Below, piece by piece: positions 1-6,004 of a stretch of 7,476 nt of DNA. The notes under the pieces were generated by a model. The model had not been told where the DNA came from. It ran no database searches and worked only from the letters and a program-made list of their open reading frames with translations. Location of the stretch: the NCBI GenBank assembly GCA_016208645.1, contig JACQXP010000014.1, positions 1 through 7,476 on the forward strand, given 5' to 3'. Position 1 is the first letter of the stretch, and each line of letters starts with the position of its first letter. Source of the stretch: Candidatus Methylomirabilota bacterium (GTDB lineage Bacteria > Methylomirabilota > Methylomirabilia > Methylomirabilales > 2-02-FULL-66-22). Made by a program: the position numbers and the translations under genes.

Positions 1-24
1 AACCGAACACAAGGAGTCTTCAAA

Positions 25-127
25 GAATATCGAATGTCGAACACCGAATGACGAATTTCGAATCATCCCTCGATCACGCGCTGATCGCGTGCGGCGTTCG
101 TCATTCGACATTCGTGATTCGATATTC
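25..127. repeat. Nested imperfect inverted repeat downstream of lysX
   Basis: Two 31-nt arms (25-55 and 97-127) are inverted copies pairing at 26 of 31 positions by my count, including an uninterrupted 11-bp block (TTCGTCATTCG at 97-107). The arms consist of repeated CGAAT/ATTCG units and are AT-richer than the flanking genes. The 41-nt centre holds a second, GC-rich hairpin (CACGCG 75-80, loop CTGAT, CGCGTG 86-91). The whole could fold as one long cruciform or RNA hairpin just past the end of lysX. No open frame or transposase is associated with it. It could be a dispersed intergenic repeat or a remnant of a small non-autonomous element; one window cannot show copy number. Confidence 0.7.
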
Positions 128-149
128 GACATTCCGCCTCGCGCTGCAG

Positions 150-178
150 AAAAGGTATGGCTACCCCCTCAATTAGCC
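150..178 (-). terminator. Weak candidate terminator of lysWX
   Basis: Read on the minus strand, a 5-bp stem GGCTA/TAGCC (178-174 with 163-159) encloses a 10-nt loop and is followed five bases later by TTTT (153-150). It begins about 13 nt after the lysX stop. The stem is short and the T-run is brief and displaced, so this is only a candidate. The larger inverted repeat at 25-127 is an alternative transcript end. Confidence 0.22.
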
Positions 179-191
179 GGAGACAGTCTGG

Positions 192-1031
192 CTACCTCCC
201 GGCCACCTCCACCACGTAATCCACCACCTTCGCCGGGATGTTCACGCCGGTGGTGTCGATGCTGTTCCGGAACTCCATGGTGTAGTTGACCTCGTTCACC
301 ATGAGGCCGTCGGCCGTCTCGAACACGTCAATGGCGACGATGCCGCCGCCCACGGCCTTGGCGGCCCGGACGGAGATCTCGTTGAGGTCCGGCGTCACCG
401 GGCAGTTGGTGGCGATGCCGCCGCGCGCGGTGTTGGTGATCCAGTGCGGCGAGGTCCGGTAGATGGCGCAGATGGTCTCGTCGCCGACGACGAAGGAGCG
501 GATGTCCCGGCCCCGCTTCTCGACGTATTCCTGGATGTAGTAGGTCGAATGATGGTAGGAGCCCAGGGTCTCCTTGTGCTCCAGGATCGCCTCGGCCGCG
601 TCGCGGTCGTTCACCTTGGAGAGCAGGCGGCCCCAGGATCCCACGGCCGGCTTGAGGACGACCGGGTACCCGAGCCGTTCGATGGCCCGGAGGGCGGACT
701 CGGGCGTGTAGGCGACGTACACCTTCGGGGTGGGCACGCCGTCACGGATCAGGGCCAGGGTGGTGAGCAGCTTATCGCCGCAGGTGTTGGCGACCTCGTA
801 GCTGTTGACGGTCCTGACGCCGCAGTCGTTGAGGTATTTCAGGGTGTGCAGGGCCCGCGAGTGATTGATGCAGCGTTCCAGGATGACGTCGAAGTCCCAC
901 TGGCGGTGATGGAGGTCGAGGACCAGCTCCCGGTCGTCAATGCGGATGAACTCCAGGCCCCGCCGGCGAAACTCGTCGAACAGGAGCTTCTCCTCCTTGC
1001 GGATGAGGGAGCACAGGACCCCGATCTTCAT
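192..1031 (-). CDS. lysX: LysX-type ATP-grasp ligase (alpha-aminoadipate--LysW ligase)
   Basis: A 279-residue RimK-like ATP-grasp enzyme. LysX ligates the alpha-amino group of alpha-aminoadipate to the C-terminal glutamate of the carrier protein LysW, opening the carrier-bound route to lysine in the cytoplasm. Visible: an N-terminal Rossmann-like pre-ATP-grasp part (MKIGVLCSLIRKEEKLL), nucleotide-binding lysines near K87 (GDKLLTTLAL) and K127 (VLKPAVGSWGR), QEYV at 167-170, and metal-ligand residues near D235 and in NEVN (246-249). The C-terminal NYTMEFRNSIDTTGVNIP is typical of the LysX/ArgX branch rather than ribosomal RimK. Length matches the family. The start overlaps the lysW stop as ATGA (4 nt), implying translational coupling. 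Sequence alone does not settle whether the substrate is alpha-aminoadipate, glutamate (ArgX) or another amino acid. No lysZ, lysY, lysJ or lysK gene is in the window. Confidence 0.9.
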   Translation of the reverse strand: MKIGVLCSLIRKEEKLLFDEFRRRGLEFIRIDDRELVLDLHHRQWDFDVILERCINHSRALHTLKYLNDCGVRTVNSYEVANTCGDKLLTTLALIRDGVPTPKVYVAYTPESALRAIERLGYPVVLKPAVGSWGRLLSKVNDRDAAEAILEHKETLGSYHHSTYYIQEYVEKRGRDIRSFVVGDETICAIYRTSPHWITNTARGGIATNCPVTPDLNEISVRAAKAVGGGIVAIDVFETADGLMVNEVNYTMEFRNSIDTTGVNIPAKVVDYVVEVAGR

Positions 1032-1192
1032 TCGCCCCAGTCCTCTTCCTCTTCGGGGGCCGGGGCCAGTTCCGGGGGCTGCACGCTGAGGACTTCCAGG
1101 TCCAGGCCGCAGTCAGGGCACTGGATGATCTCGCCGACCTCGGTGGAAGCATCCAGCGGGATCTCGGCTTCACATTCGGTGCAGAGCGCCAT
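1028..1192 (-). CDS. lysW: LysW amino-group carrier protein
   Basis: A 54-residue acidic carrier protein. LysW holds the biosynthetic intermediate through the gamma-carboxyl of its C-terminal Glu, protecting the amino group and presenting it to the Lys enzymes. Visible: a zinc-ribbon with CTEC (C4, C7) and CPDC (C25, C28), a Pro/Glu-rich tail, and the diagnostic C-terminus EDWGE. The open frame reaches back to 1309, but the start is set at 1192 (MALCTEC): a GGAGG at 1201-1205 lies 8 nt upstream, while the in-frame ATG at 1198 is only 2 nt from it. The extra upstream residues are unlike the family and overlap the promoter. The stop overlaps the lysX start. Identification is secure; the end product of the pathway is inferred. 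Confidence 0.93.
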   Translation of the reverse strand: MALCTECEAEIPLDASTEVGEIIQCPDCGLDLEVLSVQPPELAPAPEEEEDWGE

Positions 1193-1200
1193 GATCATCA

Positions 1201-1205
1201 CCTCC
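1201..1205 (-). promoter_or_regulatory. lysW ribosome binding site (decides start)
   Basis: GGAGG on the minus strand lies 8 nt before the ATG at 1192 and only 2 nt before the in-frame ATG at 1198. This favours MALC over MIMALC as the N-terminus. Confidence 0.75.
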
Positions 1206-1226
1206 GCTGACCTCGCAAACGGGCGG

Positions 1227-1255
1227 AGGATACCACGCACCCCGGATGGCTTCAA
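1227..1255 (-). promoter_or_regulatory. Putative sigma70 promoter of lysWX
   Basis: On the minus strand, TTGAAG (1255-1250) and TATCCT (1232-1227) are separated by exactly 17 bp; each matches 4 of 6 consensus positions. The expected transcript start near 1220 gives a leader of roughly 28 nt containing the GGAGG. It sits between the hemerythrin gene and lysW, suggesting lysWX is transcribed independently of the upstream six-gene operon. The rest of the 158-bp gap shows no clear terminator hairpin, so some readthrough is possible. Confidence 0.55.
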
Positions 1256-1350
1256 GGGAAACACGGGCTCGGCGACCAATATGTTCGGAGGCTCGGACCG
1301 CTCCCGCATGCCAGCGTGGTTGCCGGCCGCCCCACCCCTCCCGCCTCGAT

Positions 1351-2232
1351 CTACCGGGCCCCCGCCTTCAGCTCCTCCAGCAGCTTCAGCGAGGCCTCGT
1401 GGACGCCGGCACCGGTTTCCTCGGCTTCGAACCGCTCGAATTCCTCCCCCAGGTGCGCCTGGAGCTGGGGGCTTAGCACCTGATCGGCCATGGGGAACAG
1501 GATGGTATTCTCCTTGTCAATGTGGGCCCGCAGGAGCCGGATGTACCCGCGACCATTCTGGATGATCTGCTGTCCCGCGGCCGGATCCCGCCCGATCCCG
1601 GCCGCGCCCTCGGCGAGACCACGGATGAATCCGCGGCCGGTGTCGTGCTCTGAGAGCATGACCGCGATGGGCCCGCCCTCCCGGGGAAAGCCCTGGTCCA
1701 CCATGGTCTTGAACAGCAGGTTCTCCTCCTTGCCGTGGTGGCACTGGTCGGCGAAGGTCCGGAGGAACTGCACCGCCTTCTCGAAATAGGCCCGATCGGG
1801 GGCGGCTCCGGCCTCCAACGCGGCGATCTTCTGCTCCAGGGCATCCAGGGCCTGGAGGATCAGGGCATGCTCGTCCTTGAGGACCTGGGTCGGGGGGCCG
1901 GTGTGGGCATGCTGAGGCGCGTAGTCGTGGCTGCTCCCTGCGTGGTGCCCGCAGCAGCCCAGCGCCTCGGCGGGCGCCTGCGAGGCGGCAGCGGCGGCGA
2001 CCCGGCGGATCTCCACCTTCCACACCTCGGGGCCGTTCTCCAGGGAGCGCCATTCGAACTGCCCGGTCCGCTCTGCGGCGAACTGGTAGTAGAGCGGCTT
2101 GGGGTCGTGGTCGTTGACCAGGAGCATGGAGTCCCCGACCGCCAGGCCCTCGAAGGTGCGGAAGATGGTCGGGTGCTTCTGCGGGATCGGCAGGACACGG
2201 GCGTCTACGGTGGCTGCGTAGCTGGCTGGCAT
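1351..2232 (-). CDS. DUF2249-hemerythrin (HHE) fusion protein
   Basis: A 293-residue soluble protein with two domains. Residues about 8-78 are DUF2249, with the typical LVNDHDPKPLYYQF motif (38-51) and GPEVWKVEIRR near the end. Residues about 115-255 form a hemerythrin-like four-helix domain with the expected di-iron ligands: H122 (DEHAL), HxxxE as H166/E170 (CHHGKEEN), H196 (SEHD) and HxxxE as H237/E241 (HIDKEN). Such domains bind O2 or NO, or take part in Fe-S repair as in YtfE/RIC, though this is not an orthologue of YtfE. The linker at 92-110 is unusually rich in Cys and His. A strong AGGAGG lies 8 nt before the ATG. It is last in the operon, 32 nt after mrp; a small perfect hairpin (GACAC/GTGTC, 2253-2266) spans the mrp stop. 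Role in sensing, scavenging or iron donation is inferred. Confidence 0.88.
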   Translation of the reverse strand: MPASYAATVDARVLPIPQKHPTIFRTFEGLAVGDSMLLVNDHDPKPLYYQFAAERTGQFEWRSLENGPEVWKVEIRRVAAAAASQAPAEALGCCGHHAGSSHDYAPQHAHTGPPTQVLKDEHALILQALDALEQKIAALEAGAAPDRAYFEKAVQFLRTFADQCHHGKEENLLFKTMVDQGFPREGGPIAVMLSEHDTGRGFIRGLAEGAAGIGRDPAAGQQIIQNGRGYIRLLRAHIDKENTILFPMADQVLSPQLQAHLGEEFERFEAEETGAGVHEASLKLLEELKAGAR

Positions 2233-2264
2233 GGTGGATTCCTCCTCAGAGAGACACAGGGGTG

Positions 2265-3341
2265 TCAGTGGACGATCAACTGTGGCATCGCCTCGATGGC
2301 GGCCTCGGCCGCCCGGCGCACTTTCTCCGCCAGGTCGCGGAAGGCCCGCGCCTCGGCAGACTCCGGCGTTCCAACGACGACGGGGGAGCCGGTGTCGCCC
2401 CCCTTGCGAATGGCCGGATGGAGGGGGATCTCCCCCAGGAAGGGAACCCCCAGGGCCTCGCTCACCTCGCGCCCACCGCCCCGGCTGAACACGTCGGTCT
2501 CTGCCTGGCAGTGGGGGCAGATGAAGTAGCTCATGTTCTCCACGATGCCGAGGACGGGGACGCGGACCTTGCGAAACATCCGCAGGCCCTTTTCGGCATC
2601 CAGCAGGGCGACGCTCGACGGCGTGGTGACGATGACCCCGCCGGTCAAGGGCACGGACTGCACAAGGGTGAGCTGCGCGTCCCCGGTCCCCGGGGGGAGA
2701 TCCACGACCAGGGTGTCCAAATCGCCCCAGCGCACCTCGTGCAGGAGCTGGCGCACGGCCTGGGCCACCAGGGGCCCCCGCCAGATCACCGGCGACTGGT
2801 CACCCAGCAGATACCCCACCGACATCACCTTCAGGCCGTACCGCTCCAGCGGGATGATCTTCCCGTTCTCCGCCACGGGCTGCCCCGGGGTGCCCAGCAT
2901 CAGCGGCACGTTGGGGCCGTAGATGTCGGCGTCCAGGAGGCCGACCGCCGCCCCCGGTCGTGCCAGGGCCAGGGACAGGTTCACGGCCACGGTGGTCTTG
3001 CCCACGCCGCCCTTGCCCGAGGCGACGGCGATGATGTGCCGGACCCCCGGGATGGGAGACGGTCCCGGTGCGGAGTCATGCGGGGCGGGGCGTGCTCCCG
3101 CCTGGATGTGGATCTCGCCGATCCCCGGCAGGCTGCCCAGCGTCTCCCGGGCCGCCGCCTGCACCTTCGCAATCACCTCGGGATCCTGGCTCGGAATCTG
3201 GAGAGCGAGGGACACGTTCGCTCCGTCCAGCCGCGCATCCTTCACCACGCCAAAGGAGACGATGTCGCGACTGAAGCCCGGGTACTTCACCTTGCGGAGG
3301 GTCGTGAGAATCTCTTCGGTGGTCAGCGTGGGAGTTACCAT
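2265..3341 (-). CDS. mrp: Mrp/NBP35-type Fe-S cluster carrier ATPase
   Basis: A 358-residue P-loop ATPase of the Mrp/ApbC/NBP35 family, which carries [4Fe-4S] clusters to apoproteins in the cytoplasm. Order: an N-terminal MIP18/DUF59-like domain (about 6-85), a Pro-rich linker (84-99), then the deviant-Walker NTPase with SGKGGVGKTT (108-117), DADIYGPNVP (137-146), DLPPGTGD (214-221) and the cluster-binding CPHC (C275, C278). Length is normal for the two-domain form. The frame is open to 3422, but the chosen ATG at 3341 has GGAGG 8 nt upstream (3350-3354) and begins where homology to the family begins. It overlaps the preceding MIP18 gene by 7 nt. Oddity: its DUF59-like domain lacks the conserved Cys and DPE motif that the stand-alone upstream protein has, so the two may divide the work. 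Confidence 0.93.
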   Translation of the reverse strand: MVTPTLTTEEILTTLRKVKYPGFSRDIVSFGVVKDARLDGANVSLALQIPSQDPEVIAKVQAAARETLGSLPGIGEIHIQAGARPAPHDSAPGPSPIPGVRHIIAVASGKGGVGKTTVAVNLSLALARPGAAVGLLDADIYGPNVPLMLGTPGQPVAENGKIIPLERYGLKVMSVGYLLGDQSPVIWRGPLVAQAVRQLLHEVRWGDLDTLVVDLPPGTGDAQLTLVQSVPLTGGVIVTTPSSVALLDAEKGLRMFRKVRVPVLGIVENMSYFICPHCQAETDVFSRGGGREVSEALGVPFLGEIPLHPAIRKGGDTGSPVVVGTPESAEARAFRDLAEKVRRAAEAAIEAMPQLIVH

Positions 3342-3676
3342 CCGCGCCCCCTCCGTCCGGTGCCGGCCAGGGCCTGCTTCCCCTCGGGGGAGATCATGTC
3401 GGGGTTCCAGCGGGGCTCCCACACGACCTCGGCGGTCGCCGCGGTGACGCCGGCGAGCTGGCGGATGGCGCGCTCGACCGCCTGGACGAAGCTGCCGTGC
3501 AGCGGGCAGCCGCGCGTGGTGAGGGTCATGCGGATGACGACCTCACCGTCCTGGATCTGGACGTCGTAGATGAGGCCCAGGTCCACGATGTTGATTCCCA
3601 GCTCCGGGTCAATGATCTGCCGGAGCGCATTGTGGATCCGCTCCTCGGTGACTGGGGGTGCTCCCGTTTGGGTCAT
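3335..3676 (-). CDS. MIP18/DUF59 family Fe-S assembly factor (SufT/PaaD-like)
   Basis: A 113-residue single-domain MIP18 (DUF59) protein. Members assist maturation or loading of Fe-S proteins (SufT, eukaryotic CIA2, PaaD). Visible: IIDPELGINIVDLGLIYDVQ (21-40), then MTLTTRGCPLHGSF (50-63) with the conserved C57, and WEPRWNPDMIS (86-96) near the end. The start at 3676 is preferred to the in-frame ATG at 3709 because AAAGGAG lies about 5 nt upstream and the extra 11 residues fall in the gap after the membrane gene. It sits 42 nt downstream of the membrane gene, and its TAA overlaps the mrp start by 7 nt (ATGGTAA), implying coupled translation with its probable partner. The Gly/Arg-rich tail (104-113) is probably disordered. 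The protein being matured is unknown. Confidence 0.9.
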   Translation of the reverse strand: MTQTGAPPVTEERIHNALRQIIDPELGINIVDLGLIYDVQIQDGEVVIRMTLTTRGCPLHGSFVQAVERAIRQLAGVTAATAEVVWEPRWNPDMISPEGKQALAGTGRRGRGW

Positions 3677-3718
3677 GGTGTCTCCTTTTTCCGCGTCCTG
3701 CGCTTCCATCCCCCGGCC

Positions 3719-5044
3719 TCATGGTCTCACCGCCTGGACCTCGGGAAGCGGGGTCAGGCGGGGGACCAGGTGGCGGTAGATCCGGGACAGGGCCACGGCG
3801 AAGGCCAGGCCGGCCAGGGCCAGCACGATGGTGCCCGCCTGGACAAGGAGGCCGGACGCGACGATCAGCCCGACCACGGTCGTCTGGATGCCGATGTGGA
3901 GCAGCCAGAACTCGATCCGGGGCACCGTCTCGCCCAGGAACTGCGTCGCAGGTGGCACGGGCCGCAGGCCCACGAGGTCGCTGTAGCGGTGGTGCCAGAC
4001 CAGGAAGGGAATGATCTTGTACATCATGCCGATGATCATGACGGACACCCAGCCCAGGAGCGCCAGGACCCCGTAGCCGAAGGCCAGGCGGGCACCGAAT
4101 TCCTCGCTTGGGACCCAGCCCGTGGTAAGCCACAATCCCAGCACGGTCACGATTGCCAGGGACGCGATCGCGCTCAGGGCATGCCGTAGCCCCCAATCCA
4201 GCCGGGGGCGCCGGCGCGCCCGCAGGACTTCACGCATCTTCCAGAGGAACAGGCCCACAGCGGCGGCGATCAGGAGGCCGAAGAGCGAGGCCCACGCGCT
4301 CCGGAAGAGGAGCGTCCCGAACAGGCCCACCAGGCCGACATTCAGCAGCCAGAACTGCCAGCGGGCCAGGCGCTCGTCGCGAAGCTCGCCCAGGCTGAAC
4401 ATGGGGATCAGCTTGTAGCTGGAGCCGAAGATCATCATGGTGATCCAGCCGATGCCGGCCAGGTGGGCGTGCGCGTGGATCGTGCGCAGGACCTGGCCGC
4501 CCAGGAAGTCGAAGATCTTGTCCAGGGCCATCAGGTTCCCCATGGCCGCGGTGGCGGCCAGGTAGGTGAGTGCGGCCGCCACGTGCTGCGCCACGATGTC
4601 CCAGCGCGGAAGCTGCCACAGGGTGCGCCCCATGTTGATCGCGTGAAGGATGACGGCGACCAGGACCAGGCCGGCACCCAAGGCCATGCCCGGATGGCGA
4701 CCGATCCAGAAGTGGCCCACCATGGCCGTGACGCCGAGGAGCATGATCCAGAACTGCCAGCGGGCCAGGCGCTCGCTGTAGAGCGTGGTCTCCAGGGCGA
4801 CCGGGACCAACTGGAAGGATGCGCCCATGATCGTCATGGTGATCCAGCCCAGGGTGAGCAGGTGGGTGAGGGCGAGGGCATGTCCCTGGTAGTAGAAGTC
4901 CAGGAGATCGCTCACCTGGAATGGCGCCCAGAGCAGGGTCGCCAGCAAGGCCCCCTGGGCCGCCATGAAATACCGCAGCGGCACCCAGAGGGACGGCTGC
5001 CGGGCCGGGACGCTATTTGCAGATCCGGGTTTCGAACCAGCCAT
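3719..5044 (-). CDS. 12-helix COX1/NnrS-like membrane protein with three 4-helix repeats
   Basis: A 441-residue polytopic inner-membrane protein with about 12 predicted helices (first near 20-40, last near 402-425). Three repeated units begin with a helix bearing GW[IV][TS]M..[IMF]G...[QK][LI][VI]P: residues 66-81, 199-214 and 331-346, spaced 133 and 132 residues; ERLARWQFW occurs twice (91-99, 224-232). Twelve helices with threefold pseudo-symmetry recall heme-copper oxidase subunit I, and NnrS is another 12-helix heme/copper protein linked to nitrogen oxides. Potential heme ligands are H61 and the HAHAH cluster (190-194); the third repeat has V326 at the equivalent place, so a complete oxidase centre is unlikely. 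The start at 5044 has GAGG upstream and leaves a short leader before helix 1; it overlaps the preceding gene by 32 nt. Family placement is tentative and function unknown. Confidence 0.82.
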   Translation of the reverse strand: MAGSKPGSANSVPARQPSLWVPLRYFMAAQGALLATLLWAPFQVSDLLDFYYQGHALALTHLLTLGWITMTIMGASFQLVPVALETTLYSERLARWQFWIMLLGVTAMVGHFWIGRHPGMALGAGLVLVAVILHAINMGRTLWQLPRWDIVAQHVAAALTYLAATAAMGNLMALDKIFDFLGGQVLRTIHAHAHLAGIGWITMMIFGSSYKLIPMFSLGELRDERLARWQFWLLNVGLVGLFGTLLFRSAWASLFGLLIAAAVGLFLWKMREVLRARRRPRLDWGLRHALSAIASLAIVTVLGLWLTTGWVPSEEFGARLAFGYGVLALLGWVSVMIIGMMYKIIPFLVWHHRYSDLVGLRPVPPATQFLGETVPRIEFWLLHIGIQTTVVGLIVASGLLVQAGTIVLALAGLAFAVALSRIYRHLVPRLTPLPEVQAVRP

Positions 5045-5813
5045 GAGCCATTTCCTCGGTGGAGTAGGCGAAACCCCGCTCCTCGAGCTTCGGGTACAAG
5101 AGCATCGGCCGCCGATCGGTGAGGGCCAGGATCTGGCCGCCCCCGGCGATCCGGGGGAGCGTCTCCAGGATCTTGGCCATGGGCTGCGGCGGCTCCAAGC
5201 CACGGGCATCTACAACGAGGGGGCTCGGGGTGAGGGCCTGGGGGCTGGACGCGGCGGAAGGCGCCGAAGACCTCTCGGCCGGGGTGGCCGCCCGATAGAA
5301 TGTAATCCACCATTCCTGCGGACCACGCCGCTCGGTCCAGTGGGCGAAGCCCCGCTGCGCCAGGACGTCATACAGAGGCACCGGCTCGAAGATGTTGCAG
5401 AGCAGGAGCACCTGGTCGGCTCGGAGGGAGGCGACGGTCTTCATGATCCGGTGATAGGGTTCTTCTCCTGCCCGGACCTGCTCGCGGACATCCAGGATCA
5501 CCCGGCGGTCCTCCGGCAAGCCCCGGAGTTCCTCGGGCATGGACGTGTCGGGCGATGGGAGGGCAGGGCTCGATCCGCCCAGGTCCGGCGGCAACGGTTC
5601 GCCGATGGCGCGGTATATCTCCGCAAGCATCTCGTTGGGATCCACTTGCGCAGTCCGGGCGGCCTTCTCGATGGTGACCAGCGGGGTCATCAGCTTCCGC
5701 AAGGTCGGGCGTCGCAGGAGTTCGAAGTGTTTGTTGTACCGGGCCAGGACCTCGATCATGTCCGGATAGGCCTTCAGCAGCTCGGAGATCTTCGTCTCGC
5801 GCGTCGGCCTCAA
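5013..5813 (-). CDS. DUF1858-DUF2249-DUF2249 protein, TTG start
   Basis: A 266-residue soluble protein. Residues about 5-70 (TKISELLKAYPDMIEVLARY...) resemble the DUF1858/ScdA-N-like helical domain but without its usual cysteines. Two DUF2249 domains follow, at about 104-174 (VILDVREQ...WWITFYR) and 198-264 (LVVDARGL...GWFETRI), joined by a Ser/Pro/Ala linker (175-197). The first ATG after the start would cut the N-terminal domain, and the frame upstream of 5813 merely mirrors the ferredoxin gene. The TTG at 5813 has GGAGGG 3 nt upstream and overlaps the ferredoxin stop as TTGA, a coupled start. DUF2249 proteins are of unknown mechanism; they recur with hemerythrins and nitrogen-oxide genes and resemble small TusA-like folds. 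Here it probably works with the ferredoxin and the DUF2249-hemerythrin protein of the same operon; partner and ligand are not shown. Confidence 0.87.
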   Translation of the reverse strand: MRPTRETKISELLKAYPDMIEVLARYNKHFELLRRPTLRKLMTPLVTIEKAARTAQVDPNEMLAEIYRAIGEPLPPDLGGSSPALPSPDTSMPEELRGLPEDRRVILDVREQVRAGEEPYHRIMKTVASLRADQVLLLCNIFEPVPLYDVLAQRGFAHWTERRGPQEWWITFYRAATPAERSSAPSAASSPQALTPSPLVVDARGLEPPQPMAKILETLPRIAGGGQILALTDRRPMLLYPKLEERGFAYSTEEMAHGWFETRICK

Positions 5814-6004
5814 GGGCCCTCCGCGATCGCGAGGACCGGGCAGGCCGCCTCGCAATCGGTGCAGTAGTCGCAGTCGGCTACCCTCGCGATGACTGCTTTC
5901 AGTTCCTGGATGACCAGGGCGCCCACGTGGCAGACGTCCACGCAGTCCCCGCATCCGTTGCAGGCGTCGCGGTCAATCCTGGGGAGAACCAACGCCGCAT
6001 CCAT
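5810..6004 (-). CDS. 2[4Fe-4S] ferredoxin
   Basis: A 64-residue bacterial-type ferredoxin. Two CxxCxxCxxxC clusters are complete: C15, C18, C21, C25 (CNGCGDCVDVCH) and C45, C48, C51, C55 (CDYCTDCEAACP), predicting two [4Fe-4S] centres for low-potential electron transfer. The first motif has His in place of the usual Pro after the last Cys. The segment between clusters (30-44) is hydrophobic. ATG at 6004 is preceded by GGAG at a spacing of 9 nt. It is the first gene of the operon, and its stop overlaps the TTG start of the DUF1858-DUF2249 gene, suggesting that it serves as electron donor to a product of the operon. Which partner it reduces is not visible. Confidence 0.92.
   Translation of the reverse strand: MDAALVLPRIDRDACNGCGDCVDVCHVGALVIQELKAVIARVADCDYCTDCEAACPVLAIAEGP

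Noticed and set aside
1193..1309. Longer lysW starting at 1309
   Set aside because: The extension runs through the predicted promoter and adds 39 residues absent from the compact LysW family; the GGAGG at 1201-1205 supports 1192.
444..1565. 373-codon plus-strand frame opposite lysX, lysW and part of the hemerythrin gene
   Set aside because: It crosses three minus-strand features including a promoter and is low-complexity Pro/Ser/Gly-rich towards its end; an antisense shadow.
2262..3569. 435-codon open frame on the plus strand opposite mrp and the MIP18 gene
   Set aside because: It mirrors two well-recognised minus-strand genes, has His/Gln/Arg/Gly-rich composition and no recognisable domain; long antisense frames are expected at this GC content.
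5045..5209. N-terminal extension of the membrane protein to 5209
   Set aside because: The added 55 residues are Arg/Ser/Pro-rich, overlap the DUF2249 coding region in another frame, and lack a better ribosome binding site than the start at 5044.
4965..5867. 300-codon plus-strand frame opposite the DUF1858-DUF2249 gene
   Set aside because: The opposite strand carries recognisable domains; this frame has no coherent family signal and is Gly/Arg-rich.
5814..5954. N-terminal extension of the DUF1858-DUF2249 protein to an ATG at 5954
   Set aside because: The 47 added residues are an Arg/Gly-rich frameshifted reading of the ferredoxin gene; the TTG at 5813 with TTGA coupling is better supported.
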